Assembly (NCBI GenBank): GCA_012845835.1
Contig: JABAKD010000011.1
Span: 3,945,697 to 4,009,696 of the forward strand
From: Undaria pinnatifida
Lineage: Eukaryota > Sar > Phaeophyceae > Laminariales > Alariaceae
Reading direction: 5' to 3'
Length of the DNA stretch: 64,000 bases
Under the pieces are notes generated by a model that worked only from the letters and a program-made list of their open reading frames with translations, was not told where the DNA came from and did not search any database. This document shows, piece after piece, positions 1-11,560 of the stretch. Position numbers and translations under genes: made by a program. Position 1 is the first letter of the stretch, and the number at the start of each line of letters is the position of its first letter.

Positions 1-59
1 TGTGCGTTGTATGTTTTGTATTTTGTGTTTTTCACTTTAAACTGATACTTCGGCACCCA

Positions 60-275
60 TCTACATCTATCTATCGAGCATAACTTTTACCTGGTAACAT
101 ATTTTTAGATAATAACCACACACACTACCAGTGTCTGTGCTGATGCCCTTCTTCCTTTCGAGACGAGCTCTCTCACTCTGGTCACAACAGCAATAATCTA
201 GACTACAAGACAGAAGAAGAAGAAAAGAGGGAGATACACATCGCAAATACAGCGAGGTTATTTGTCCATGCAATG
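60..275 (+). repeat. Dispersed repeat N, copy 1
   Basis: CTACATCTATC, ACCAGTGTCTGTGCTGATGC, GACGAGCTCTCTC and GAGATACACATCGCAA recur in order at 5020-5168. Shorter pieces lie at 33.74-33.80 and 44.72-44.83 kb. Confidence 0.65.
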
Positions 276-721
276 AATGCCGTTCGCAGTTGATACGAAG
301 GCGGCACGTTATTTGTTGTTAGTCCCTGTCTACTACTACTACTGCTTGTGTGTGCTTTGTTGTGACCCTATCTATCGCGCCCGGGTGACGTTTACATTGT
401 TGTTGTGTATGGATCCCGGCTAATGAGCCATCAGGCAAAATTGCATGTTTCTTATTTTCGTCTAAAAATAACTCTAAAAATCTCGATCGAGCCTGAAATT
501 CTCGACTGTCAAAATCGTAAGCGCTCTAGTCGCGTACTACTGCTGTATCTACATGAAGGAGAAGTGAGCGATCTACTACATACAGCTAGCAACAAGCAGC
601 AGCAGCATTGCAATAATACTACTAGCATTCGAGGAGTTGAATGACAAAAATGGCAGCGATACCACCACACACCGTGGTTCGCGCCTGGAACACCGACCGG
701 CAGCACGTATGTCTCTATTGT
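276..721. other. No gene seen
   Basis: Mixed sequence with short CTA and CAG repeats; frames are short and unrecognised. Confidence 0.6.
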
Positions 722-1415
722 AATAAGGCTTAGTTTGGGTAAGCTATTGGTTAACCTTTTGCAAGTGGTAAAACGGACTAATATCCCACTAATACCTCAA
801 CAAAATGGCGTCGTCGACAGGGACTACGATTTTCCTGGGTCGTGGGTTCGAGTCCCACCATCCACCATACATCATAAACCTTTTCAGACTTTCCCCATGT
901 CGAACTTGAAAAATACTCTCCCCGCTATCCCCAGGAAATGAAACCGCTCGATGACAGGTCCGCCCGCATAAACGGCCGACCTGCTCTAGCCCGCCATTTC
1001 AGGGGGGGGGGTGTTGTAAGGCTTAGTTTAGTTCGGGTAAGCAATTGGTTAATAACCTTTTGCAAAGTGGTCAAACAGACTAATACCCCACTAGACTAAT
1101 TACTTAATTTACAAAAGGCGTCGACGACAAACCATGGGTTTTGGGGACGTGGGTTCAAATCCCACCATCTGTTCACAATAATAATCTTTTTCAGACTTTC
1201 CCCCATGGTCGAACTTGAAAAATACTCTCCCCGGTATCCCCAGGAGATGAAACCGTTTGGATATTGAGGCGTCCGCCCGTATAATATCGGGCCGACCTGT
1301 GATCCCGCCGTTTCAGGGCGGGAGAGTGTTATAAGGCTTAGTTCGGGTAAGCAATTGGTTGACCTTTTGCGAGTAGTAGTTGTTGTCAAACGAACTATTA
1401 CCCCGCTAATTCGTT
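722..1415 (+). repeat. Tandem tRNA-like repeat, about 300-bp unit, 2.3 copies
   Basis: Units begin near 722, 1014 and 1331 with AAGGCTTAGTT...GGGTAAG. Each full unit has GTGGGTTCGAGTCCCAC or GTGGGTTCAAATCCCAC, a good tRNA T-arm with a five-base stem, followed by CTTGAAAAATACTCTCCCCG. The third unit is cut short. Probably a second tRNA-derived SINE family arrayed in tandem. Confidence 0.75.
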
Positions 1416-1798
1416 AAAAAATCTCGACATGATCAGACTACAAACAGACAGTTGATCTGGGAGGCTCGGATCCTCTAGATGATACTATTATTATATCATG
1501 CATGGTATGATGTTTCAGAAGCTGGCTCAGTGCGCGCCTCTCAGTGATGGCTACGAAGAGAAATAACACGCAGCAGACATACAAATCAGTCACCTTTTTT
1601 TGCTGGCCCCGAATGCCTGATTGATGAGTAAAAGAAGCATCACAATAATAAGAAGAAACGCAGTCGACACGTACGTTTCGTCGCCAGACTAAAGGGTCGG
1701 TCGGCGTGTGCTCGGATTTATCCGATCGCAATCTGATGAAGCTCGGAATCGGATTCACTTAAAAAACGGTACTACAATGGCACGTAGCAGTATGATGA

Positions 1799-2157
1799 GC
1801 CGGTCGCCCCGGTGGCGTATCAGCTTATATAGTATCCTCGAGTGTATTTTAATTTTTATAATATCCTCGAGCCTGGTATAGGCCAGTTTCATTCGTGAGT
1901 TCGAGCCCCGCCGAGTGCGTACTCGTATAAATTCGTGGGGACTTTTTCTTGTGCAAAAATTGGCTTGCGGAAAGCGCGAGAGCGTGAGTTAGGAACACTC
2001 GATGAAAAATCGACGAGCAGTGGGATTGCTGAACCCTACTGGTATGCGCGATAAATATTGAAGGCAAGAACCGGGGGGAAGATGGGATGACACCTGTGAC
2101 CACGGCTTGTCCAGAAGCTGGAAAGTTAAAGTGTGAGGAGGAAGAAAAAAAAAAGTA
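1799..2157 (+). mobile_element. tRNA-derived SINE, family A, copy 1
   Basis: Begins GGTCGCCCCGGTGGCGTATC. TGGCGTATCAG fits a Pol III A box and GAGTTCGAGCCCC a B box. The tRNA-unrelated body (AGCGCGAGAGCGTGAGTTAG, then CTGTGACCACGGCTTGTCCA) ends in an A-rich tail. About 17 bp of extra TA-rich DNA lies after the A box compared with the other copies. Confidence 0.85.
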
Positions 2158-2574
2158 CTCGTAATCCATTGTTGTCTATATCCAACTCTTCTTGGCATTA
2201 CCTCACATACTGCTTGTACGCGTAGTCTACGTCTGTGTGTGGTGTGCGGCATTTTTTTTACTCGGTTACATAGTGAATCGAACAAGTCGAAGCAAGTGCT
2301 GCCCTGCCCTACCCGAAGCATGGATGGGTCTGGTGCCGGCGAATGCCGGCACTCATGCGGAGCCCTTGTACTACATATAATAATAGGTTGTTGTTGTTGT
2401 TGTTGTTGTTGTTGTTCTCACATTAACTCGCATAATCAAGTCCGTGGTCACAGGACAGGCTCCAGTCACTCTGGAGCTGAGGAATACCCCAGGGAAACAC
2501 ACACACAACCCAAGGTAAGGGTGGTGGTGGTTAGACTAAAATGAAGGGCTAGGTTTTCATTTTATTTTCATTTT

Positions 2575-2835
2575 TATCCTCCGGCGGATGCATGGGGGAA
2601 AAAGAAAAGCTCAAGCTCACACCACACTTCCACGCATTTTCATACACACACGTCGTGTGTGTGTCGATTTAACTCTATTAATTCCCTTCGCAATCCAGCG
2701 CTGCTACCCGGCAAGTCCTTCGGTTCCACCTACGAGGGATAGCGTCAGCTGTCCCTTTCGGCGGTTCTCGTTACTGTACCCCGGCAGCGCAAGCAAGCTG
2801 CCGTTCGTTGTATGTATGCGGATGCGTGAGTATGT
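2575..2835 (+). repeat. Dispersed repeat family B, copy 1
   Basis: About 245-260 bp starting ATCCTCCGGCGGATG, then CTCAAGCTCAC, CACGTCGTGTG, TCCTTCGGTTCC and GCGCAAGC, ending at AAGCTGCCG. Six-frame reading gives no conserved protein, so it looks non-coding. Confidence 0.82.
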
Positions 2836-3667
2836 CGACCCGGCCTGACTCCTGAGGGTACGGTTATGTTAGGACTTTTTAACTCACTTCAAAAGTTTCA
2901 GTGTCAACAAAAAAAACAAGACAAAATGCAAGAAAAATGCACCCAGGGCCTGGGCGCTGGGGGTGAGGGGGGGGGTCGACGTGCGCATGCATGCTGCTGG
3001 GCTGCTGGACAGACCGCTGTCTGTCGTTTTGTACGTTAACGCAGGGGAGGTCGTAGAGTTTAACATCTGATGTTTTTTATACTAGTACATAGTATTACAT
3101 ACATGTAGTCTCTAGGTATTAATTACAAATATAATATCATTTTCGTCTATATTATGCATGTATATATAATATGTAGGAAGAACGGTTTCTAGTCAAACTA
3201 ATCAACGAGACAACTATCTATTCAGATTCACATCAAATTCACGATTCAAAGTCGTCACAGCAACAACAGCAGTGATAAAGTAGTTCACTTTTGTTTACAA
3301 GCGGCGCTAATCGGTTTTCATCACATACATACATAGACTACAATAATAATACCTGGTTATAAAAAGCACATTATTGTTGACATTGTTGTGTAAAAGATGG
3401 CAAAAATTATTATTGTACTGATTTAATTAGGAACAAAAACAACACAACAGCAGCAAGCAGCAGCAGCAGCAGCAGCAAGCAGTTGTTCGTTGTTGCTGCT
3501 CCGTATAGTAACCAGTTGGTTGTTGGAACGTAACGAAGATCTAGCTGATGATGATGTAACAGCAAACATTATCTTCTGTTGAACCTCCTGTTATTATAGA
3601 TACTAGACTAATTAATGCAAGAACAACAAGAAGACCTTTTCCTTCCTTTGTTTTCCTCTTTTTTTAT
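2836..3667. other. No gene seen, A/T-rich with CAG run
   Basis: A/T-rich DNA between two copies of repeat B, with CAGCAGCAG/CAAGCAG at 3449-3481. No coding evidence. Confidence 0.65.
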
Positions 3668-3912
3668 CAGCCGGCGGATGGGGAGAAACAAAGCTTAATT
3701 GAGCTCACCACACATCTTCCCCCATGTATTTTCACACACACGTGGTGTGTCGATTTTTAACTCAATTGCACTCGCAATCCAGCGCTTTAACTGGCGTGTC
3801 CTTCGATTCCCGCGATAGGCGACAGCGCGAGCTGTCCCTACCGGTGGTTCCCGTTCGTTTGTTACTACTACTCCGGCGGCGCAAGCTGCCGTTGTACACA
3901 GATGCGTGAGTA
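3668..3912 (+). repeat. Dispersed repeat family B, copy 2
   Basis: Same order of blocks as copy 1: GCCGGCGGATG, TGAGCTCACCACAC, CACGTGGTGTGTCGAT, GGCGTGTCCTTCGATTCCC, GCGCAAGCTGCCG. Confidence 0.82.
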
Positions 3913-4374
3913 GAAGATAAGGATACCGTTTTTCTTGCTTCAGAATTCTCGGTCATCAGCAGCGAGCGGTGATTTTATGACTTTCCGACTTCTTCGTCCG
4001 CGGCGACTTTTTCTCCGTTTTCTTCCTTTTTTTTTCTCATTTTCTCAGTTAGTCGAGACTACGACATGTTTCCTTTTCCGCACATTTATTTCCCAAGCCT
4101 ATATATAATACACTAATATCTATGGCAATTTTGCTGTGGGCTCTGGTTAGTTCTTGCTCTCTCTCCAGAGGTTCCAATTCCCAAAAAAACGAAGTCTATA
4201 CTCGGAATCTCTCGAATCTCCTCCGCACACGACCTTTTGCTTGATTGATTGTGACTTGCGGAGAAAAATCGCGTTGGTGCAAGAAGAACTGGCTGTCTAT
4301 ATAATACATTTAAAAAATGAAAATAATACATAATATTTAGAAAAAAATGAAAAAATACACTTTTTACTTGTTGT

Positions 4375-4626
4375 TCAGCTGTGAGATCGACCAAAAAGTT
4401 TTTTCGATCAAAAAGCTTTTTTGATCGAAACTCAGCTTTTTTGTTTGCAAGCTGCGCGTGGTACTTCGATCGCGCGTGTTACGTGTGTGTAAACCCTCCT
4501 CGTCGTGAAGGGTACGGGTCGGTGACTCCCCGGCCAATGCCAGGGTCAACAGGTCTAAGACGTTCAGCCTTGTTCTGCGCACGGAAAATGTATAACCCGC
4601 ATTGAGGGGGACAAAACCAGACATGA
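4375..4626 (+). repeat. Dispersed repeat family C, copy 1
   Basis: Starts CAGCTGTGAGATCGA, then TTTGCAAGCTG, TTCGATCGCGCGTGTTACG, AGGGTCAACAGG and ends TGAGGGGGACAAAACCAGACA. It carries an extra AAAAAGTTTTTTCGATC insertion near its start. Confidence 0.8.
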
Positions 4627-5014
4627 CCCGTGAAATTCAGCATGCATAAAACAAATAATTGTTACAGTGTGAGTTAGCTTTTGCAGTGAGTGGGCTACTT
4701 GGGTCTACCGGGTTTGCACGCAAGTTCCTGTGTACTCCCTGTGTATGTGGCAGACCAGCGGAGGTCCAGCCCAGGCCTGATGCTCGGGTTGTTAGTGCTG
4801 TCGAGTCATGATGGAACATGCGGTGGGCGTCGATCGCTACTATTGTTATATAGTATGATATCATGCTGATATAACAGCTATGTGTGTAGTCTATGGGTGC
4901 AATGGGCTGCTATTAACGAGAGTCTAAAACAATGCGTTCATTTGATTTAATTCCGTGATTTTTTCAGCATCCGTCATGCTTGCCCTCGATGTGTGTTGTT
5001 CACTACCGATATAT

Positions 5015-5170
5015 ATGTGTCCACCCATCTACATCCAGCACAACCAGTCAGTGTCCGTGCTGATGCTTCATAGAGAGACGACCTCTGCTACTACTGCTGC
5101 TGTCGTCACAGACTGCGAGACAGAGATACACGTTGCAACTACAGAAAGGTGATTTGGCCATGCCATGCCA
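5015..5170 (+). repeat. Dispersed repeat N, copy 2
   Basis: CATCTACATCCAGCACAACC, CAGTGTCCGTGCTGATGC, GAGATACACGTTGCAA and TTTGGCCATGCCATG correspond to the blocks at 60-275. Confidence 0.65.
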
Positions 5171-5496
5171 ACCACAATGAGCACGCGGGCAAGATAAAAA
5201 ACATGCAGGACAGCACACCAGACTACTTGCAGCAAAAACAATACCAGTAGGAAGAAAGAAAATACGGAGTAAAACAAAACGAAAAAATCAAAATGGAAAT
5301 CAAGAGGGAAACAGGACGGCACACGGCAAAAATGAAAAAAAACGAAGCACACCAGAAAGCTACGCAGCAACATGCTACACAGGCAACACAGCAGATAGAT
5401 GACGCCGCGTGTAACCACGACATCGGGGGGCAGCAACCATGCTGGGTTTCGAATGACCCTGACGCAGGAGTACTCGTAGTTTTTTTTTTTTTTGGT

Positions 5497-5735
5497 GTCC
5501 TCTGGCGGATGAAGAAAAAAAAAAAAGCTCAAGCTCACCACACTTCCACGTATTTTCATACACGTCGTGTGCCGATTTAACTCAATTGCCTTCGCAACCC
5601 AGCGCCATACGAGCTGGCGTGTCCTTCGGTTCCCACTATCATAGCGATAGCGCGAGCTGTCCCTGTCGGCGGTCTTCGTTGCTACCCCAGTGCCAGCAGC
5701 GCAAGCTGCCTACGAGCATTGCCGCATTGTTAAGA
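5497..5735 (+). repeat. Dispersed repeat family B, copy 3
   Basis: Starts CCTCTGGCGGATG and ends GCGCAAGCTGCC, with the internal blocks of the other copies. Lies just before the integrase fossil. Confidence 0.82.
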
Positions 5736-5930
5736 TACGGCCTCGAAAGGCCTGTAGGTATCCGAATTTGAGATCATTTGGATGGGTTTCGTATGATAAG
5801 GTTGGCGGTTTATATTCGGGGAAGTTAGGAATTAGATCGGAGGCACGCGCCTCCGATCTCAGAAGCTATCCCGGGCTCTGGTGGAAACGAATAAAGCTAC
5901 ATCTCTACGAAGGAACGAAAGTGAGTACTC

Positions 5931-6600
5931 CGAGGACCTACCCAATTGGCAGACCTGCAGGGGGCACTCTGTGTCCCCCACCTATTAATTTCACAAGTGG
6001 CGTCGTCGGCAGGACAGAAAAGAGAAGAAGAAAAAAAAAACCGGTCACACCACGAGGCAGCACCTACATCCTGCTGTTCACCGATCGCTTCAGTCGTCGG
6101 GCCGACATGTTCCCCGTCACTGCCGCTGAGTTCACCGCGGAAGGTACAGCCAATATCCTGGTGAACCAATACATACCCTTGTGGGGGTGCCCGCGCACCA
6201 TACTCTCGGACAACGGACTGCAGTTCTGCTCCAAGCTTTCACAAGCTGTATATCAGTTGTTAGGTGTACACAAGCATGATACAAGCTCCTACCATCCCAA
6301 CTGTAACGGGGGCGTTGAGCGGGTAAATCAAACTATGGCACAAATTCTGGCTATGGTCGTCAACGAGCGACAAGACGACTGGGACTTGCATCTGCCCCAC
6401 GTAAAATTCGCTATCTCCAACGGGGTTGAGGCTTGTCAACCCCACGAGGTTGAATTTTTCCAAGCCACTGCGGTCGTACTCCGTAGCGGGCTCTGGAAAA
6501 CGGGCCGGAAAAATCGGCGATGCCCTTGGCGCTGCCTTTGCGGTACTCGAGTGTGCAATCGAACGCGGTGACGAACTCAAGCTACCGCTGGACTCGTGCA
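5931..6600 (+). mobile_element. Fossil Ty3/gypsy-type retrotransposon, integrase region
   Basis: The translation shows a retroviral-type integrase core: YILLFTDRFSR, a TILSDNG stretch, then SYHPNCNGGVERVNQTM. This order is typical of Ty3/gypsy pol. No reverse transcriptase, RNase H or LTR pair could be placed around it, so it is a partial, old copy and looks broken. The 50 bp at its left (AATTGGCAGACCTGC) recur near 52.97 kb, suggesting a second relic of the same family there. Confidence 0.75.
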
Positions 6601-7550
6601 TTGAGGGTCCCCACTTTGCCAATGCTCTCTTATGTATTGTGGCCGGAGGATATGCGGAACTTTGTTCCCCTCAGTATCCTCGGAGGTGTTTGGGAACCCA
6701 AGCAATGCTGCCGGTCCCCAAATCTTTAGGAGTCCAGTGCCTCTCCAAGTCGAGCGTTGCTCGACTGATAAACGTGATTTTCATAGTGAACAAAACGTCG
6801 TCCAGCGTCACAGTACCCTCGACGAAACAGGGGCAGTGTTCTGACATCGCAAGGTCAGGGCCGACGCTAAAAGTTATCTCCACAACTTCACGGCTTTTCA
6901 TTGGCCAACGCGCCCGAGAAATAGGTCGGAAACGCCGAAGGGGAAGCTTTGCGAGCGCTGGCCGCTGTGAACGGTCTGGTTGCGGCGCGGACGAGATTTC
7001 TTGGTTCTTGCACTCGCAGTGCAGGTGCGGAACCGACTAGGGGAGGCCGGGTGCGCCGACCCGGTCTCATTGTCGCAAATAGCTGCGCGAACGGCAGAAA
7101 GGGCCTCACCGAGCAAGTTTTCCTCTCCCCTGGCATGGGCTGTTGGCCCTGGGACCATCAGCCCGGAGACCAACGCCCCACACTGGGTTCAGAGGGCAGG
7201 ATTCAGCCAGAAGCTTGTTGTCAGAGCTCAAAAGGTGACTTTTTTTTTTTTTTTTTTTTTTGTGGCTGAATTCTGCGTGAATTTGGCGTAGGTGCCAGGT
7301 GACACGGCGTTTTGCTTCTCCCTGTCCCCAACAGCGGAGTCAAAGTTGTGCACGCCTCGACCGATGCGTTTGCGTGTGCTTGGACGAGGCGACGACATAA
7401 TGAGCCCCACTACTCGATGGTCTTGCAAAAACTTGGTCTTTTCGGCCATCATGTCCTGCTCCGCGCAAGAATATGATACGTCGTCCACGGCAAACGACGA
7501 AGGGGACCAGGGTGGAAAATAGGATGGGAGCTGCCAGAATAACACCACTT
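6601..7550. other. Unassigned stretch after the integrase fossil
   Basis: GC-rich with several medium open frames on both strands, none recognised. A run of about 22 T lies at 7240-7261. It may belong to the same or another old element; nothing firm can be said. Confidence 0.4.
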
Positions 7551-7589
7551 GGCTGTGGAGTATTCGAGAGAAGGGTCAAAATCCGTGTT

Positions 7590-8115
7590 GAAATTTGGGC
7601 CTGCAATGTCCCCGTCCAGGAACACCAGGCCTCGGGAGCACGACGCGAATCCGAACCCGTGGTATCTCGCCTCGGGTCTTTCTTCGCTCGTTGGCGGAAA
7701 AGCGCGAGAATCCGCTCTAACTGCGCCCGAAAAATGGCAAAAACCGACGGTGCCAACCCGTCGGTAGCCTCGTTCGGCATTTGTGGGTCTGCAATGTCCC
7801 CTTTTGGGAACACCAGTCCTCGGCTACTTGGGCGTGTAATGTCCCCTTGCGGGAGCACCAGGCCTCAGGAGCAACATGCGAGTCCGAACCTGGGGTTTCT
7901 CGCCTCGGGTCCTCCTCACTCGCTGGCGGAAACTCGTAAGAAGCCGCCCTCATTGCACCCGAAAACGAGTCCAACACCGACGGTGCCAACCCGTCGGTAG
8001 CCTCGTTCGGCATTTGGGTCTGCAATGTCCCCGTCTGGGAACACCAGTCCTCGGCTCTTTGGCCTGTAATGTCCCCTTGCGGGGGCACCAGGCCTCGGGA
8101 GCAACATGCGAGCAT
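7590..8115. repeat. Tandem repeat, about 190-240-bp unit
   Basis: CCGACGGTGCCAACCCGTCG then GTAGCCTCGTTCGGCATTTG and CTGCAATGTCCCC recur at 7750 and 7978; further CAATGTCCCC units lie at 7605, 7790, 7830, 8020 and 8065. The minus strand stays open in each copy with a similar peptide (NEATDGLAPSV, then DPRR, then APEAWCS). Confidence 0.75.
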
Positions 8116-8399
8116 GGTCTTACCACGTGCGCAGGCAGTCGCTTCTGACGAAGGCAGTGGTGCCAATACCGTCATCGTCGTCGCCGTACCGAACACAAAG
8201 ACCAAGCGGCGTTAAAATGAAGCAAGTAAAAGCGCAGCAGCGACAAAGCAGACGATAGCACCTAGACGGCGTCGGGGCAGCGCCCAGACTGAGATCCAAA
8301 TGCAACTACTAGAAGAGGGTTAGGAGCATAGCTGCCTGGTCTGCCCTCTATACTTCTTTCATGTCGGTATGAACACCGCCGTCGAAGATAGAGCGTCTC

Positions 8400-8506
8400 T
8401 TCACTCCTCCTCCACCCTCCACCTTACCCCCACCTCACCCCCCCCCCCCGGCCCCCCTCACTCCCCCTCCCCCCTCCTCACTCCCACTGCCCCTTACTTA
8501 TCTTAT

Positions 8507-8537
<31 letters not shown>

Positions 8538-9290
8538 CTCACCAACCCTCCTCACCACTCCCTCACCCTCACCTCCCCCCTGCCCCCCCACGCCCCTCAC
8601 CCCCCTCACATCCCTTCTCCCCTCACCACCCCTCCGCCAACTCCCCCCCGCTCACTCCCTCCCACTCATCATCCCCACCCCGTTCTCACCCTCATCCCCC
8701 CCTTGCCCCCTCCCTTCCTCACTCCCCTCCTCCACTCACTTCCCCCCTCCCCTTCCTCTAACACCACCCCGCTCACCCCCCTCCTCAACCCTTCCCCCCC
8801 CAAACCATCCCCCCCCCCTCACCCTTATCCCACCTCACCTCTCCCATTCCTCCCCCCCCCTTACTGCCCCCTCACCCCTCCCCTTCCTACGCCCCCCCCC
8901 CGCTCACACGTCCACCCTCCCCCCCCTCACCCCCCCTCCCTTACCCCTATTCCCTTACCCCCACTCCTCACCCCCTCCCCCCCTTACCCCCCCGTCATCC
9001 CGCTCCCACTCCCCCTCACCCCCCTCTCTCCCTCATCCTTACCCCCCCTCCCCGCCCCGCCCCCGGCTCACCCCCTCCCCCCGGCTTTTCCCCCTGCGTC
9101 ACCCTCCCCCTCTCACCACCCCCCAGCTATCGCCCCTCTCTCCCCATTACCCTGACCCCTCCCCGCCCCCGCCGCCTCACACACGCTCACTATCTCCACC
9201 ATCCCCTTCGCACACGCTCGCTTACGCCCCCCCTCTCGCCCCCCCCCCCACCCCGATGCCCCCCTCACCCCCGCTCAGATACGACGAGTA
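8400..9290. repeat. C-rich low-complexity tract (about 890 bp)
   Basis: Almost pure CCCCTCACC-type pyrimidine-rich sequence on the plus strand. It gives long proline-rich frames by composition alone. Similar shorter tracts lie at 10.44-10.56, 15.48-15.6, 20.75-20.95, 21.99-22.06 and 45.57-45.9 kb. Confidence 0.95.
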
Positions 9291-9383
9291 ACAATGTGCA
9301 CTACGAGCAGAACTGGGAATGCACCAACTTGAAGCAAATACAGGCGTAAGAAAGTTGAAAAATTGCAATGTAAATAAAGAAAC

Positions 9384-9850
9384 TTGTCCAAAACGTGGTT
9401 GCCAGCGGTAGCTGATACGGCTGTATTAGAGAGAGTAACAGGCGGTCGAGCTGGAATAAGGTGGGATAGCGTAGTCGAAAAAGTAGGGAAGGGGCCGAGC
9501 AGAAAACCAAGACGATATACCTACGAACTGTCCATAGGCAAGCTTGGGGCGTACAAGACTGGCCAGATAAAGGAAGGGACTAATTCTACGATAGCCCTCA
9601 CCCAGAACCAGCGATTTTCTTTATCGGACGTTTCATGGCTGCTCGACACGAACAACAATGCTAAGATTTTTTTCTTCATGTATGTTTTATTGTTTGCAAA
9701 GAAGTATCGAACGGTGTCGTCGGGGTGGCAAGGGGCAAACTGTTGTTGAGGAGAGACGGCCGGCCGCTGGTTTCAACACCGGCGATTTCGTTCGAAGACA
9801 AGTTGGAGGGGGGCTACAGTAGAACGACTCAAGCCCAGAATTTAGGAACA
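9384..9850 (+). repeat. Dispersed repeat K, copy 1
   Basis: Two blocks match 48.85-50.06 kb: AGACGATATACCTACGAACT (against TCGTCGTTATACATACGAACT) and ATTCTACGATAGCC through CTATCGAACGGTGTCG-like and GGTTTCAACACCGGCGAT. In the frame used, both give RRYTYEL. Family unknown. Confidence 0.6.
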
Positions 9851-9874
9851 GGTTAGCGCTAAGAGATAAGGTGA

Positions 9875-10783
9875 GTGGGGAGAATATTTGGAGGTACAAC
9901 GGGGGATGGAAAATACGAGATAGGAATGAAAGCGTGTTTGCACAGCCCAATGGACTACGCGAAAACGCTGAAACCGCGTTTTCGTGTGGGGGACCTGGAC
10001 CTTCCAAACAACAAAGGTAACACCGGCAGCCGGGTACAGGAGGAGGAAGGCGCACAGAGGTGCCCTCGTGGTAACGCAGACGAGAGTAGAACCTACACGG
10101 TGGGAGGATGTGAACTGGACAAGAAGGAGCGGAAAGTGTTAGAAGAGAGGATGATAACCATAGACGGATGTGACATGGAGAAGTTTGGTACATTAGAAAG
10201 TAGCGAGAAAACGATCGCTATCCAGGGAGATATAGATGGTGGCCACGAACGGCCAAACAGGAAGAAGATAAGATACGCAAAAGGTTTTATGTACAATACC
10301 TGGTATGGAAGACGCGCACTAAACTCCCAAATGTTGGAGGTGTCTCTTTATACTAGCAAGAGTAGAAACGGTGCTACGTCTCGAAAGGGATGCGTGGTCA
10401 ATGGTCAAATGACTACGGCAAGAAATAAGGAGTACGCCCCCCCCCCCTCCCCCATCCCCAGTTACCCCTCCCCCTCCCCCAAGTCATCCCGCCTCCCCCC
10501 CCTCACCCTCACCCCCCCCCCCCCCCCCGCCCCCCACCCCCTCCCCGCCCCACCCCCCCCGCCACCAACGAGAAAACGATTGCTATATGCTATTTTAAGA
10601 GATGGTGACCACAAACGGCCAAACAGGAAGAAGATAAGAAGCAAGAAGTTTTTTTCAAGATATGTAGTCTATAGAAGAAACGTAATGAGCGCCCAAATGT
10701 CGGAGAGGTGGAGAGGTGGAGAGGTGGAGAGGAGTCTCTTGTCAGCAGTAGGAACAGTGCTCCGTCTCGAAAGGGATGCGTGA
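9875..10783 (+). CDS. Long open frame of doubtful status
   Basis: 302 codons from ATG without a stop, crossing a tandem duplication and a C-rich tract. The first 150 residues are polar and mixed (KKERKVLEERMITIDGCDME, HERPNRKKIRYAKGF). I recognise no family, and no splice context or second copy supports it. A gene fragment, a repeat-encoded frame and chance are all possible. Confidence 0.2.
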   Translation: MGRIFGGTTGDGKYEIGMKACLHSPMDYAKTLKPRFRVGDLDLPNNKGNTGSRVQEEEGAQRCPRGNADESRTYTVGGCELDKKERKVLEERMITIDGCDMEKFGTLESSEKTIAIQGDIDGGHERPNRKKIRYAKGFMYNTWYGRRALNSQMLEVSLYTSKSRNGATSRKGCVVNGQMTTARNKEYAPPPSPIPSYPSPSPKSSRLPPLTLTPPPPPAPHPLPAPPPPPPTRKRLLYAILRDGDHKRPNRKKIRSKKFFSRYVVYRRNVMSAQMSERWRGGEVERSLLSAVGTVLRLERDA

Positions 10784-10840
10784 TCAACGGCCAAGATACC
10801 AATGCAGGCAACAAACGAATACTACCCCCGCCCCCCGCCG
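10230..10840 (+). repeat. Tandem duplication of about 360 bp, each unit ending in a C run
   Basis: ACGGCCAAACAGGAAGAAGA and CTCGAAAGGGATGCGTG occur in both 10237-10450 and 10600-10840. The second unit carries a short GGAGAGGTGGAGAGGTGGAG expansion. Confidence 0.85.
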
Positions 10841-10879
10841 CTCCTCGCCCCCGGTCGTCGACCGCGATCAGACCTGTGC

Positions 10880-11560
10880 CGCCAACGTGCCGCGACATGC
10901 CATGCCGCACGACTTGCCGCAAGACATGCCGCAAGACGTGCCGCGGCGTGTCGCGCGCTGTGCCGCGACATGCCGTGCCGCAAGACGTGCCGCAAGACAC
11001 GCCGCGCGACGTACCGCGGCGTATCGCGCGCTGTGCCGCGACATGCCGTGCCGCAAGACGTGCCGCAAGACATGCCGCGCGACGTACCGCGGCGTATCGC
11101 GCGCTGTGCCGCGACATGCCGTGCCGCAAGACGTGCCGCAAGACACGCCGCGCGACGTACCGCGGCGTATCGCGCGTCATGCCGCGACATGCCGTGCCGC
11201 AAGACGTGCCGCAAGACACGCCGCGCGACGTGCCGCGACGTGCCGCGACATGCCGTTCCGCGACGCGCCGCAAGACGTGCCTCAAGACGTGCCGCGCGAC
11301 GTGCCGTGACGTACGTCAAGACGTGCCGCGTCGTGTCGCTGCCGTGACGTACGTCAAGACGTGCCGCGTCGTGTCGCAAGACGTGCCGCGACGTGCCGCG
11401 ACGTGCCATGACATGCCGCAAGACGTGCCCCGACGTGCCGCGACGTGCCATGACATGCCGCAAGACGTGCCCCGACGTGACGCGACATGCCGCAAAACGT
11501 GCCGCGACGTGTCGCAACGTGCAGCAAGACGTCCGCCTACCCCTAACCCTAACCCTACCG
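10880..11560. repeat. Minisatellite of about 70 bp, CATGCC/CGTGCC type
   Basis: At least four near-identical units of GCCGCGACATGCCGTGCCGC, AAGACGTGCCGCAAGACACG and CCGCGCGACGTACCGCGGCG at 10.89-11.25 kb, followed by shorter GACGTGCCGCGACGTGCC units. Units differ mainly by C/T and G/A at CpG steps. It ends in CCCTAACCCTAACCC, three telomere-like units. Confidence 0.92.

Noticed and set aside
8369-9155. Proline/serine-rich open frames of 130-150 codons
   Set aside because: Pure C/T low-complexity DNA; stops are absent because of composition.
11537-11560. Internal telomere
   Set aside because: Only about three CCCTAA units, bordering a repeat of similar composition; too short to mean a chromosome end.
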